From the NCBI GenBank assembly GCA_009760855.2, contig WPIO01000510.1, positions 1-33,896 on the forward strand: a stretch of 33,896 bases of DNA, in the 5' to 3' direction. Within the stretch, counting starts at the first letter, position 1; each line of letters starts with the position of its first letter. A model generated the notes under the pieces. That model had not been told where the DNA came from. It was given only the letters and a program-made list of their open reading frames with translations, and ran no database searches. A program made the position numbers and the translations under genes. Shown in pieces: positions 10,551 to 21,954 of this stretch. Source of the DNA: Cristatella mucedo. Its lineage: Eukaryota; Bryozoa; Phylactolaemata; Cristatellidae.

Positions 10551-11419
10551 AAAAAATCTGAATATTCCGTGAATTGCTGCAAACTCGAACGAAATGAGTT
10601 ATTTACGTGGGAAATGCTTGAACCAATGTGCAGCACTCAGCTGCCAGCTACAGCACGCTCCGACGAACAGATTTGAAGTTTCTAGAAATTCCGTGATCTG
10701 CTGTAAACTTTTGCGAAATAAGTTATTTACCTGCGAAATGCATGAAACAAGGTGCAGCCGTCTGCTGCCAGCCAGAGCACGCTGCGACGAGCCGATTTGA
10801 AGTTTCTAGATATTCTGTGATCTGCTGCGAAGTCGTGCGAAAATAGTTATTCAAGTGCGAAATGCTTGAAAATACGTAAAGCACTCTACTGCCAGCCAGC
10901 ACAAGGTCAGAAGAGCAAATTTGAAGTTTCTAGATATTTAGCGATCTTCTGCGAACTCGTGCGAAATGTGTTATTCAAGTGCGAAATGCTTGAACAAGGA
11001 TGCAGCACTCTGCTGCCAGCAACCGCAGGCTAAGAAGAGCAGATTTAAAGTTTCTGGATATTCTGCGATCTGCTGCGAACTAGTGTGAAATAAGTCAAGC
11101 AAGTGCGAAATGCTTGAAACTAGGTGCAGCACTCTGCTACAGGCTATAGCACGCTCCGGCTAGCAGATTTGAAGTTTGAAGATTTACAGCGATCTGCTGC
11201 GAACTCATGCGAAATGTGTTATTCGAGTGCGAAATTCCTTAAACCAAAGTGCAGCACTCTGCTGCCGGCTACAGCAAGCTCCGACGAACAGATTTGAAGT
11301 TTCTAGATATTCCGCGATCTGCTGCAAACTCGTGCGAAACGTGTTATTTACGTGCGAAATGCTTTAAACAAGGTGCAGCACTTTGCTGCCAGCCAGTGCA
11401 CACCCTGACATGCAGATTT

Positions 11420-11690
11420 GAAGTTTCTAGACATTCCGCGATCTGCATCAAACTCGTGCAACATTTTTTTTTTGGGTACGAAATGCTCCAAACAAAGTGC
11501 AGCACTCTGCTGCCGGCAAGTGAGCGCTCCGACATGCAAATTTGAAGTTTCTAGATATTCTGCGATCTGCTGCGAACTCGTGCGAAAATAGTTATTCAAG
11601 GGCAAAATGCTTGAAACAAGTAGCAGCACTCTGCTGCCAACTATCACACGCTCCGACATGCAGATTTAAAGTTTCTAGATATTCCGCGAT
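11420..11690 (+). repeat. 28-monomer-spaced duplication, segment 1a (pair with 14892-15162)
   Basis: Two and a bit monomers, including a poly-T tract, a CCGGCAAGTGAGCGCTCC unit and a CAACTATCACACGCTC unit, recur 3472 bp (28 monomers) downstream with few changes. Segment 12490-12966 recurs at the same offset, which suggests that one large segment was duplicated and later overwritten in the middle. Confidence 0.75.
11464..11473 (+). repeat. T10 homopolymer inside a monomer
   Basis: The normal GCGAAACGTGTTATTTACG segment is replaced by CAACA followed by ten T and GGGTACG. It is one of only two long homopolymers I see in the window. Confidence 0.9.
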
Positions 11691-12489
11691 CTGCTGCAAA
11701 CTCGGGCGAAACGTGTTATTTACGTGCGAAATGCTTTAAACAAGGTGCAGCACTCTACTGCTAGCCAGCGTGAGCTCCGACAAGCAGATTTGAAGTTTCT
11801 AGATATTCCGTGATCTGCTGCAAACTCGTGCAAAACGTGTTATTTACGTGCGAAATGATTTATACATGGTGCAGCACTCTGCTGCCAGCCAGCTCACGCT
11901 CCGACATGCAGATTTGAAGTTTCTAGATATTCCGGGAGCTGCTGCGAACTCGTGAGAAATGTGTTTTTTGCCCACGAAATGATTGGGACAAGGTGCTGCA
12001 CTCTGCTGCCAGCAAGCGCACGCACCGACATGCAGATTTGAAGTTTTAAAATATTCTGCAATCTGCTGCGAACTCGAGCGAAACGTGTTATTTACGTGCG
12101 AAATGCTTAAAACAAGGTGCAGCATCCTGCAGCCAGCCAGCACACGCACTGATATGCAGATTTTAAGTTTCTAGATATTCCGCGATCTGCTGTGTACTCG
12201 TGCGAAACGTGTTATTTACGTGCGAAACGCTTTAAACAAGGTGCAGCACTCTACTGCTAGCCAGCGTGAGCTCCGACATGCAGATTTGAAGTTTCTAGAT
12301 ATTCCGTGATCTGCTGCAAACTCGTGCGAAATGTGTTTTTTGCGTGCGAAATGATTGAAAAGGGGTGCAGCACTCTGCTGCCAGCAGGCTCACGCTCCGA
12401 CATGCAGATTTGAAGTTTCTAGATATTCCGGGAGCTGCTGCGAACTCGTGCGAAACGTGTTATTTACGTGCGAAATGCTTCAAAATAGG

Positions 12490-12966
12490 TGCAGCACTCC
12501 ACTGCCAGCCAGCACACGCTCCGACATGCAGATTTGAAATTTCTAGATATTCCGCGATCTGCTGGGAACTCGTGCGAAACTTGTTATTTACGTGCAAAAT
12601 GCTTTATGCATGGTGCAGCGCTCTGCTGCCATCATGCTGACGCTCCGACATGCAGATTTGAAGTTTCTAGATATTCCACGATCTGCTGCAAACTCGTGCG
12701 AAATGTGTTTTTTGCCAGCGAAATGATTGGGACAAGGTGCTGCACTCTGCAGCCAGCAAGCGCACGCTCCGACATGCAGATTTGAAGTTTCTAAATATTC
12801 TGCAATCTGCTGCGAACTCGTGTGAAATGTGTTATTTACGTGCGAAATGCTTTATACATGGTGCAGCACTCTGCTGCCATCCAGCTCACGCTCCTAAATG
12901 CAGATTTAAAGTTTCTAGATATTTCGCGATCTGCTGCGAACTCGTGCGAAACGTGTTATTTACGTG
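12490..12966 (+). repeat. 28-monomer-spaced duplication, segment 2a (pair with 15962-16438)
   Basis: About four monomers recur at +3472 bp: a CTCCACTGCCAGCC unit, a CATCATGCTGACGCTCC unit, a GATTGGGACAAGGTGCTGC unit and a TTTATACATGG unit ending CTCCTAAATGCAG. Related four-unit modules also occur near 27740, 29890 and 31873, so this is a favoured amplification module of the array. Confidence 0.8.
12739..12753 (+). other. Compensated dyad GCTGCA-CTC-TGCAGC
   Basis: The usual dyad is GCAGCA-CTC-TGCTGC. Here both arms differ by one base and the six-base-pair complementarity is kept (an A-T pair becomes T-A). The same form is at 16211-16225, 27987-28001, 30138-30152 and 32121-32135. Those copies lie in related modules, so they may descend from one event. 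A one-sided intermediate, GCTGCA-CTC-TGCTGC, lies near 11995 in a related GATTGGGACAAGG unit. Confidence 0.7.
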
Positions 12967-14891
12967 CTAAATGCTTTAAACAAGGTGCAGCACTCTGCTG
13001 CCAGCCAGCACACGCTCGGACATGCAGATTTGAAGTTTCTAGATATTCCGCGATCTGCTGCGAACTCGGGCGAAACGTGTTATTTACGTGCGAAATGCTT
13101 TAAACAAGGTGCAGCACTCTACTGCTAACCAGCGTGAGCTCCGACAAGCAGATTTGAAGTTTCTAGATATTCCGTGATCTGCTGCAAACTCGTGCAAAAC
13201 GTGTTATTTACGTGCGAAATGATTGATACATGATGCAGCACTCTGCTGCCAGCCAGCTCACGCTCCGACATGCAGATTTGAAGTTTCTAGATATTCCGGG
13301 AGCTGCTGCGAACTCGTGCGAAATGTGTTTTTTGCATGCGAAATGTTTGAAACAAGGTGCAGCACTCTGCTGCCAGCCAGCGCACGCTCCGACATGCAGA
13401 TTTGAAGTTTTAAAATATTCTGCAATCTGCTGCGAACTCGTGCGAAACGTGTTATTTACGTGCGAAATGCTTTAAACAAGGTGCAGCACTCTACTGCTAG
13501 CCAGCGAGAGCTCCGACATGCAGATTTGAAGTTTCTAGATATTCCGCGATCTGCGGCGAACTCGGGCGAAACGTGTTATTTACGTGCGAAATGCTTTAAA
13601 CAAGGTGCAGCACTCTACTGCTAGCCAGCGTGAGCTCCGACATGCAGATTTGAAGTTTCTAGATGTTCCACGATCTGCTGGGAACTCGTGCGAAATGTGT
13701 TATTCGAGTGCCAAATGCTCAAAACAAGGTGCAGCACTCTGCTACCAGCCAGAGCTCGCTCCGACACGCAGATTTGAAGTTTCTAGATATTCCGCGATCT
13801 CCTGCGAACTCGTGCGAAACGTATTATTTGCGTGCAAAATGCTTTAAACAAGGTGCAGCACTCTGCTGCCTGCCAGCTCACGCTGCGACTTGCAGATTTG
13901 AAGTTTCTAGATATTCCGGGAGCTGCTGCGAACTCGTGCGAAATGTGTTTTTTGCATGCGAAATGTTTGAAACAAGGTGCAGCACTCTGCTGCCAGCCAG
14001 CGCTCGCTCCGACATGCAGATTTGAAGTTTCTGTATATTCCCCGATCTGCCGCGAACTCGAGCGAAACGTGTTATTTACGTGCGAAATGCTTTATACATG
14101 GTGCAGCACTCTGCTGCAATCCAGCTCACGCTCCTAAATGCAGATTTGATGTTTCTAGACATTTCGCGATTTGCTGCAAACTCGTGAGAAATGTGTTTTT
14201 TGCCCACGAAATGATTGGGACAAGGTGCTGCACTCTGCTTCCAGCAAGCGCACGCTCCGACATGCAGATTTGAAGTTTTAAAATATTCTGCAATCTGCTG
14301 CGAACTCGTGCGAATCGTGTTATTTACGTGCGAAATGCTTTAAACAAGGTGCAGCACTCCCCAGCCAGCCAGCACACGCTCTGACATGCAGATTTGAAGT
14401 GTCTAGATATTCCGCGATCTGCTGCGAACTCGTGCAAAACGTGTTATTTACGTGCGAAACGCTTTAAACAAGGTGCAGCACTCTACTGCTAGCCAGCGTG
14501 AGCTCCGACATGCAGATTTGAAGTTTCTAGATATTCCGTGATCTGCTGCAAACTCGTGCGAAATGTGTTTTTTTCGTGCGAAATGATTGAAACAAGGTGC
14601 AGCACTCTTCTGCCAGCACGCTCAAGCTCCGACATGCAGATTTGAAGTTTCTAGATATTCCGGGAGCTGCTGCGAACTCGTGCGAAACGTGTTATTTACG
14701 TGCGAAATGCTTTAAACAAGGTGCAGCATTCTGCTGCCAGCCAGCACACGCTCGGACATGCAGATTTGAAGTTTCTAGATATTCAGCGATCTGCTGCGAA
14801 CTTGGGCGAAACGTGTTATTTACGTGCGAAATGCTTTAAACAAGGTGCAGCACTCTACTGCTAGCCAGCGTGAGCTCCGACATGCAGATTT

Positions 14892-15162
14892 GAAGTTTCT
14901 AGATATTCCGCGATCTGCATCAAACTCGTGCGGCATTTTTTTTTTTAGTGCGAAATGCTCCAAACAAAGTGCAGCACTCTGCTGCCGGCAAGTGAGCGCT
15001 CCGACATGCAAATTTGAAGTTTCTAGATATTCTGCGATCTGCTGCGAACTCGTGCGAAAATAGTTATTCAAGTGCGAAATGCTTGAAACAAGTAGCAGCA
15101 CTCTGCTGCCAACTATCACACGCTCTGACATGCAGATTTAAAGTTTCTAGACATTTCGCGAT
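14892..15162 (+). repeat. 28-monomer-spaced duplication, segment 1b (pair with 11420-11690)
   Basis: This is the downstream copy, with the same GATCTGCATCAAACTCG variant followed by a T run, then the CCGGCAAGTGAGCG and CAACTATCACACGC units. Confidence 0.75.
14936..14946 (+). repeat. T11 homopolymer inside a monomer
   Basis: The paralogue of the T10 tract at 11464, 28 monomers away, has eleven T. The length difference between the copies indicates slippage after duplication. Confidence 0.9.
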
Positions 15163-15961
15163 CTGCTGCAAACTCGTGCGAAATGTGTTTTTTGCGTGCG
15201 AAATGATTAAAACAAGGTGCCGCGCTCTGCTGCCAGCCAGCCCACGCTCCGACATGTACATTTGAAGTTTCTACATATTCAGCAATCTGCTGCGAACTCG
15301 TGCGAAACGTATTATTTGTGTGCCAAATGCTTTAAACAAGGTGCAGCACTCTGCTGCCAGCCAGCTCACGCTCCGACATGCAGATTTGAAGTTTCTAGAT
15401 ATTCCGGGAGCTGCTGCGAACTCGTGCGAAATGTGTTTTTTGCATGCGAAATGTTTGAAACAAGGTGTAGCACTCTTCTGCCAGCACGCTCAAGCTCCGA
15501 CATGCAAATTTGAAGTGTCTAGATATTCCGGGAGCTGCTGCGAACTCGTGCGAAACGTGTTATTTACGTGCGAAATGCTTTAAACAAGGTGCAGCACTCT
15601 GCTGCCAGCCAGCACACGCTCGGACATGCAGATTTGAAGTTTCTAGATATTCAGCGATCTGCTGCGAACTCGTGCGAAACGTGTTATTTACGTGCGAAAT
15701 GTTTGAAACAAGGTGCAGCACTCTGCTGCCAGCCAGCACTCGCTCCGACATGCAGATTTGAAGTTTCTAGATATTCCGGGAGCTGCTGCGAACTCGTGCG
15801 AAACTTATTATTTACGTGCGAAATGCTTTAAACAAGGTGCAGCACTCTGCTGCCAGCCAGCTCACGCTCCGACATGCAGATTTGAAGTTTCTAGATATTC
15901 CGGGAGCTGCTGCGAACTCGTGCGAAACGTGTTATTTACGTGCGAAATCCTTTAACCAAGG

Positions 15962-16438
15962 TGCAGCACTCCACTGCCAGCCAGCACACGCTCCGACATG
16001 CAGATTTGAAAATTCTAGATATTCCGCGATCTGCTGGGAACTCGTGCGAAACTTGTTATTTACGTGCAAAATGCTGTATGCATGGTGCAGCACTCTGCTG
16101 CCATCATGCTGACGCTCCGACATGCAGATTTGAAGTTTCTAGATATTCCACGATCTGCTGCAAACTCGTGCGAAATGTGTTTTTTGCCCGCGAAATGATT
16201 GGGACAAGGTGCTGCACTCTGCAGCCAGCAAGCCCATGCTCCGACATGCAGATTTGAAGTTTCTAAATATTCTGCAATATGCTGCGAACTTGTGTAAAAT
16301 GTGTTATTTACGTGCGAAATGCTTTATACATGGTGCAGCACTCTGCTGCCATTCAGCTCACACTCCTAAATGCAGATTTGAAGTTTCTAGATATTTCGCG
16401 ATCTGCTGCGAACTCGTGCGAAACGTGTTATTTACGTG
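15962..16438 (+). repeat. 28-monomer-spaced duplication, segment 2b (pair with 12490-12966)
   Basis: This copy has the same unit order as 12490-12966, with scattered substitutions such as GCCCGCGAAATG for GCCAGCGAAATG and CATTCAGC for CATCCAGC. It ends where the following monomer reads GTGCAAAATGCTTTATGC. Confidence 0.8.
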
Positions 16439-17164
16439 CAAAATGCTTTATGCATGGTGCAGCACTCTGCTGCCAGCCAGCTCACGCTCCGACATGCAGA
16501 TTTGAAGTTTCTTGATATTCCGGGATCTGCTGCGAACCCGCGCGAAATGTGTTATTCGAGTGCCAAATGCTCAAAACAAGGTGCAGCACTCTGCTGCCAG
16601 CCACCGCATGCTCCGACATGCAGATTCGAAGTTTCTACATATTCCGCGATCTGCTGCGAACTCGTGTGAAACGTGTTATTTGTTTGCTAAATGCTAAAAA
16701 CAAGGTGAAGCACTCTGCTACCAGCCAGCACACGTTCCGACGAGCAGATTTGAAGTTTCTAGATATTCCGCGATCTGGTGGTAACACGTGCAAAATGAGT
16801 TATTCAAGTGGGAAATGATTGAAACAAGGTTCAGCACTCTGCTGCCAGCACGCTCACGCTCCGACATGCAGATTTAAAGTTTCTAGTTGTCCCACGATCT
16901 GCTGGGAACTCGCGCGAAATGTGTTATTCGAGTGCCAAATGCTCAAAACAAGATGCAGCACTCTGCTGCCAGCCAGAGCTAGCTCCGACGTGCAGATTTG
17001 AAGTTTCTACACATTTCGCGATTTGGTGCGAACTTGTGCGAAACGTGTTATTTACGTGCGACATGCTTAAAACAACATGAAGCACTCTGCTACCAGCCAG
17101 CATGCGCTCCGACTAGCAGATTTGAAGTTTCTAGATATTCCACTATCTGCTGGTAACACGTGCG

Positions 17165-17700
17165 AAAATAGTTATTGGAGTGCGAAATGCTTGAAACAAG
17201 GTGCAGCACTCTGCTGCCAGCCAGCACAAGTTCAGAAGAGCAGATTTGAAGTTTCTAGATATTAAGCGATCTTCTGCGAACTCGTGCGAAATGTGTTATT
17301 CTGGTGCGAAATGCTTGAACAAGGGTGCAGCACTCTGCTGCCAGCTACCGCACGCTTCGAAGAGCAGATTTAAAGTTTCTGGATATTCTGCGATCTGCTG
17401 CGAACTAGTGTGAAATAAGTCAAGCAAGTGCGAAATGCTTGAAACTAGGTGCAGCACTCTGCTATGGCTACAGCACGCTCCGGCTAGCAGATTTGAAGTT
17501 CGAAGATATTCCGCGATCTGCTGGAAACTCCTGCGAAATGTGTTATTTGAGTGCGAAGTGCTTAAACCATAGTGCAGCACTCTGCTGCCGGCTACAGCAC
17601 GCTTCGACGAACAGATTTGAAGTTTCTAGAAATTCCGTGATCTGCTGTGAACTCTTGCGAAATAAGTTATTTACCTGCGAAATGCTTAAAGCAAGGTGCA
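17165..17700 (+). repeat. Segmental duplication copy 1 (pair with 20263-20798)
   Basis: A CAGCACAAGTTCAG unit, a unit ending CTACCGCACGCTTCG, and an A-B-C cassette match 20263-20798 at an offset of 3098 bp (25 monomers less 2 bases). Both copies share the one-base deletion giving CTGCTATGGCTAC in type A. Several substitutions separate them, for example at the start of type B (GATATTCCGCG here, GATATACCCCG there). Confidence 0.78.
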
Positions 17701-18117
17701 GCACTCTGCTGCCAGCCAGCACACGCTCCGACGAGCAGATTTGAAGTTTCTAGATATTCCGCGATCTGCTGGTAACACGTGCAAAATGAGTTATTCAAGT
17801 GGGAAATGTTTGAAACAAGGTGAAGCCGTCTGCTGCCAGCCAGAGCATGCTGCGACGAGCCTATTTGAAGTTTCTAGATACTCTGCAATCTGCTGCGAAC
17901 TCGTGCGAAAATAGTTATTCAAGTGCGAAATGCTTGAAACAAGTGGCAGCACTCTGCTGCCAACTATCGCACGCTCCGACATGCAGATTTAAAGTTTCTA
18001 GTTGTTCCACGATCTGCTGGGAACTCGCACTAAATGTGTTATTCGAGTGCCAAATGCTCAAAACAAGGTGCAGCACTCTGCTGCCAGCCAGAGCTAGCTC
18101 CGACACGCAGATTTGAA

Positions 18118-18594
18118 GTTTCTACACATTCCGCGATCTGGTGCGAACTCGTGCGAAACGTGTTATTTACGTGCGACATGCTTAAAACAACATGAAGAAC
18201 TCTGCTACCAGCCAGCACACGCGCCGACTAGCAGATTTGAAGTTTCTAGATATTCCGCTATCTGCTGGTAACACGTGCGAAATGATTTATTCAAGTGGGA
18301 AATGCTTGAAACAAGGTGCAGCACTCTGCTGCCAGCACGCTCACGCTCCGACATGCAGATTTAAAGTTTCTAGACGTTCCACGATCTGCTGGGAACTCGA
18401 GCGAAATGTTTTATTCGAGTGCCAAATGCTCAAAACAAGGTGCAGCACTCTGCTGCCAGCCAGAGCTAGCTCCGACACGCAGTTTTAAGTTTCTACACAT
18501 TCCGCGATCTGGTGCGAACTTGTGCGAAACGTGTTATTTGCGTGCGACATGCTTAAAACAACATGAAGCACTCTTCTACCAGCCAGCACACGCT
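18118..18594 (+). repeat. Seven-monomer-spaced duplication copy 1 (pair with 18985-19461)
   Basis: The series runs CTACACATTCC unit, ACACG-CTAGCAG unit, CAGCACGCTCACGCTCC unit and GAGCTAGCTCCGACACG unit. It recurs at an offset of 867 bp (seven monomers less one base). The lost base is in GCAGTTTTAAG near 18482, which is GCAGATTTAAAG in the other copy. Confidence 0.78.
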
Positions 18595-18634
18595 CTGACT
18601 AGCAGATTTGAAGTTTCTAGATATTCCTCTATCT

Positions 18635-18990
18635 GCTGGTAACACGTGCGAAATGATTTATTCAAGTGGGAAATGCTTGAAACAAGGTGCAGAAGTCTGC
18701 TGCCAGCCAGAGCATGCTGCGACGAGCCGATTTGAAGTTTCTAGATATTCTGCGATCTGCTTTAAACTCGAGCGAAAATAGTTATTCGAGTGCGAAATGC
18801 TTGAAACAAGGTGCAGCACTCTGCTGCCAGCCAGCACAAGTTCAGAAGAGCAGATTTGAAGTTTCTAGATATTTAGCGATCTACTGCGAACTCGTGCGAA
18901 ATGTGTTATTCTGGTGCGAAATGCTTGAACAAGGGTGCAGCACTCTGCTGCCAGCTACCGCACGCTTCGAAGAGCAGATTTAAAGTTTCT
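18635..18990 (+). repeat. 12-monomer-spaced recent duplication copy 1 (pair with 20123-20478)
   Basis: About 356 bp match 20123-20478 at an offset of 1488 bp (12 monomers). By eye there is one substitution (CTTGAACAAGG here, CTTGAGCAAGG there). Private forms shared include GTGCAGAAGTCTGCTGCC and CTGCTTTAAACTCGAGCG. Confidence 0.83.
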
Positions 18991-19461
18991 ACACATTCCG
19001 CGATCTGGTGCGAACTCGTGCGAAACGTGTTATTTACGTGCGACATGCTTAAAACAACATGAAGCACTCTGCTACCAGCCAGCACACGGGCCGACTAGCA
19101 GATTTGAAGTTTCTAGATATTCGGCTATCTGCTGGTAACACGTGCGAAATGATTTATTCAAGTGGGAAATGCTTGAAACAAGGTGCAGCACTCTGCTGCC
19201 AGCACGCTCACGCTCCGACATGCAGATTTAAAGTTTCTAGATGTTCCACGATCTGCTGGGAACTCGCGCGAAATGTTTTATTCGAGTGCCAAATGCTCAA
19301 AACAAGGTGCAGCACTCTGCTGCCAGCCAGAGCTAGCTCCGACACGCAGATTTAAAGTTTCTACACATTCCGCGATCTGGTGCGAACTTGTGCGAAACGT
19401 GTTATTTGCGTGCGACATGCTTAAAACAACATGAAGCACTCTTCTACCAGCCAGCACACGC
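18985..19461 (+). repeat. Seven-monomer-spaced duplication copy 2 (pair with 18118-18594)
   Basis: It matches 18118-18594 with a handful of substitutions and leaves the match after CAGCACACGCTC, where copy 1 continues TGACTAGCAG and this copy CGACATGCAG. Confidence 0.78.
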
Positions 19462-20122
19462 TCCGACATGCAGATTTAAAGTTTCTAGATATTCCGTGAT
19501 CTGCCGCGAACTCGTGCGAAATGTGTTTTTTGCTTGCGAAATGATAGAAACATGGTGCAGCACTCTGCTGCCAAAAGGCTCACGCTTCGACATGCAGATT
19601 TAAAGTTTCTAGATGTTCCACGATCTGCTGGGAACTCGCCCGAAATGTGTTATTCGAGTGCCAAATGCTCAAAACAAGGTGCAGCACTCTACTGCTAGCC
19701 AGAGCTAGGTCCGACACGCAGATTGGAAGTTTCTACACATTCCGCGATCTGGTGCGAACTTGTGCGAAACGTGTTATTTACGTGCGAAATGCTTTAAACA
19801 TGGTGCAGCACTCTGCTGCCAGTCAGCACACGCTCCGACATGCAGATTTGAAATTTCTAGATATTCCACGATCTGCTGCGAACTCGAGCGAAATGTGTAA
19901 TTCGAGTGTGAAACGCTCTAAACAAGGTGCAGCACTCTGCTGCCAGCCAGAGCTAGCTCCGACACGCAGGTTTGAAGTTTCTACACATTCCGCGATTTGG
20001 TGCGAACTTGTGCGAAACGTGTTATTTACGTGCAACATGCTTAAAACAACATGATGCACTCTGCTACCAGCCAGCACACGCTCTGACTAGCAGATTTGAA
20101 GTTTCTAGATATTCCGCGATCT

Positions 20123-20478
20123 GCTGGTAACACGTGCGAAATGATTTATTCAAGTGGGAAATGCTTGAAACAAGGTGCAGAAGTCTGCTGCCAGCCAGAG
20201 CATGCTGCGACGAGCCGATTTGAAGTTTCTAGATATTCTGCGATCTGCTTTAAACTCGAGCGAAAATAGTTATTCGAGTGCGAAATGCTTGAAACAAGGT
20301 GCAGCACTCTGCTGCCAGCCAGCACAAGTTCAGAAGAGCAGATTTGAAGTTTCTAGATATTTAGCGATCTACTGCGAACTCGTGCGAAATGTGTTATTCT
20401 GGTGCGAAATGCTTGAGCAAGGGTGCAGCACTCTGCTGCCAGCTACCGCACGCTTCGAAGAGCAGATTTAAAGTTTCT
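20123..20478 (+). repeat. 12-monomer-spaced recent duplication copy 2 (pair with 18635-18990)
   Basis: This copy is near-identical to 18635-18990. Its right flank is a type A unit, whereas the right flank of copy 1 is a CTACACATTCC unit, so the breakpoint is sharp at about 20478. Confidence 0.83.
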
Positions 20479-20798
20479 GGATATTCTGCGATCTGCTGCG
20501 AACTAGTGTGAAATAAGTCAAGCAAGTACGAAATGCTTGAAACTAGGTGCAGCACTCTGCTATGGCTACAGTACGCTCCGGCTAGCAGATTTGAAGTTCG
20601 AAGATATACCCCGATCTGCTGAGTACTCATGCGAAATGTGTTATTTGAGTGCGAAATGCTTAAACCAAAGTGCAGCACTCTGCTGCCGGCTACAGCACGC
20701 TCCGACGAACAGATTTGAAGTTTCTAGAAATTCCGTGATCTGCTGTGAACTCTTGCGAAATAAGTTATTTACCTGCGAAATGCTTAAAGCAAGGTGCA
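20263..20798 (+). repeat. Segmental duplication copy 2 (pair with 17165-17700)
   Basis: This downstream copy carries the A-B-C cassette at 20470-20840. Its left part also overlaps the near-identical pair 18635-18990 / 20123-20478, so at least two amplification events are layered here. Confidence 0.78.
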
Positions 20799-21954
20799 GC
20801 ACTCTGCTGCCATCACGCTGATGCTCCGACATGCAGATTTGAAGTTTCTAGATATTCCACGATCTGCTGGGAACTCGTGCGAAATGTGTTTTTTGCCTGC
20901 GAAATGATTGGGACAAGGTGCTGCACCCTGCTGCCAGCAAGCTCACGCTCCGACATGCAGATTTGAAGTTTCTAAATATTCTGCAATCTGCTGCGAACTC
21001 GTGCGAAATGAGGTATTCAAGTGCGAAATGCTTGAAACAAAGTGCAGCACTCTGCTGCCAGCTACTGCACGCTGGGAAGAGCAGATTTGAAGTTTCTGGA
21101 TATTCCGCGATTTGGTGCGAACTCGTGCGAAACGTATTATTTACGTGCGAAATGCTTTAAACAAGGTGAAGGACTCTGCTGCCAGCTAGCTCACGCTCCG
21201 ACATACAGATTTGAAGTTTCTATATTTTCCGCGATCTGCTGTGAACTCGTGCGAAACGTGTTGTTCGAGTGCCAAATGCTCAAAACAAGGTGCAGTGCTC
21301 TGCTGCCAGCTAGAGCTAACTCCGACACGCAGATTTGAAGTTTCTAGATATTCCGCGATCTGCTGCGAACTCGTGTGAAACGTGTTATTTGTTTGCTAAA
21401 TGCTTAAAACAAGGTGAAGCACTCTGCTACCAGCCAACACACGCTCCGACGAGCAGATTAGAAGTTTCTGGATTATCCGCGATCTGCTGGTAACACGTGT
21501 GAGATGGGTAATTCTAGAGGGAAATGCTTAAAAATAGGTACAGCCGTCTACAGCCAGCCAGAGCACGCTGCGTCGAGCCGATTTGAAGTTTCTAGATACT
21601 CTGTGATCTGCTTCAAACTCGTACGAAAATAGTTATTCAAGTGCGAAATGCTTGAAAATACGGGCAGCACTCTGCTGCCAGCCAGCACAAGGTCAGAAAA
21701 GCAGAATTGAAGTTTCTAGTTATTCAGGGATCCGCTGCAAACTCGTGCGACACCTGTTATTTACGTGCAAAATGCTTTAAACAAGGTGCAGCACTCTGCT
21801 GCCGGCTAGCACACGCTCCGACATGCAGATTTAAAGTTTCTAGATATTCCGAGATCTGCTGCGAACTCGTGAGAAATGTGATTTTTGCATGCGAAATGTT
21901 TGAAACAAGGTGCAGCACTCTGCTGCCAGTCAGCCCTCGCTGCGACATGCAGAT

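Larger units (their letters stand above)
1..11295 (+). repeat. Block I: diverged, multi-subfamily part of the array
   Basis: Neighbouring monomers here differ strongly from one another and fall into recurring subfamilies. Type A has AACTAGTGTGAAATAAGTC. Type B starts GAAGTTCGAAGAT. Type C has TCTAGAAATT and GAACTCTTG. Type D starts GAAGTTTCGAGAT. Type E has the CCTCACTCTGCTGCCCGG variant. Type F has CACTCCCCAGCC, and the units that follow it start GAAAAAT. Monomers usually end in GAGCAG, GAACAG or GAGCCG before ATTT, not in the ACATGCAG typical of block II. Order is partly periodic but not a fixed higher-order repeat. High divergence between adjacent units with similarity at a distance indicates amplification of multi-monomer segments. 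No gene is visible. Confidence 0.85.
11296..16627 (+). repeat. Block II: homogeneous ACATGCAG-type monomers
   Basis: From 11296 the monomers change to GAAGTTTCTAGATATTCC starts, CTTTAAACAAGG centres and CTCCGACATGCAGATTT ends, with the 124-bp phase unbroken (11296, 11420, 12040, 13032, 13652, 14892, 16504). Subtypes include a CCGGGAGCTGCTGCG form, a CTACTGCTAGCCAGCG form, a TTTTTTGCCCACG/GATTGGGACAAGG form and a GCTTTATGCATGG form. The end of the block is gradual: region I-like GACGAGCAG ends reappear from about 16628. No gene is visible. Confidence 0.85.
16628..21708 (+). repeat. Block III: mixed subfamilies
   Basis: Block I-like units (GAGCAG or CTAGCAG ends, GTGAAGCACTCTGCTACCAGCC, A-B-C cassettes at 17372-17742 and 20470-20840) alternate with ACATGCAG and ACACGCAG units. 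A common unit starts TTTCTACACATTCCGCG with GATCTGGTGCGAAC and CATGCTTAAAACAACATG. Monomer phase stays at 124 bp with occasional one-base losses, for example in both type A units (CTGCTATGGCTAC), which makes those 123 bp. Confidence 0.82.

Noticed and set aside
11464-11473. Poly-T as the tail of an inserted SINE or retrogene
   Set aside because: The tract sits inside a monomer of otherwise normal length, with no inserted body and no target-site duplication.
19647-20054. Longest open frame (135 codons) as a possible gene
   Set aside because: It is open only because the local monomers lost the usual stops. It has the same repeat content as its neighbours and no start context or non-repeat part.
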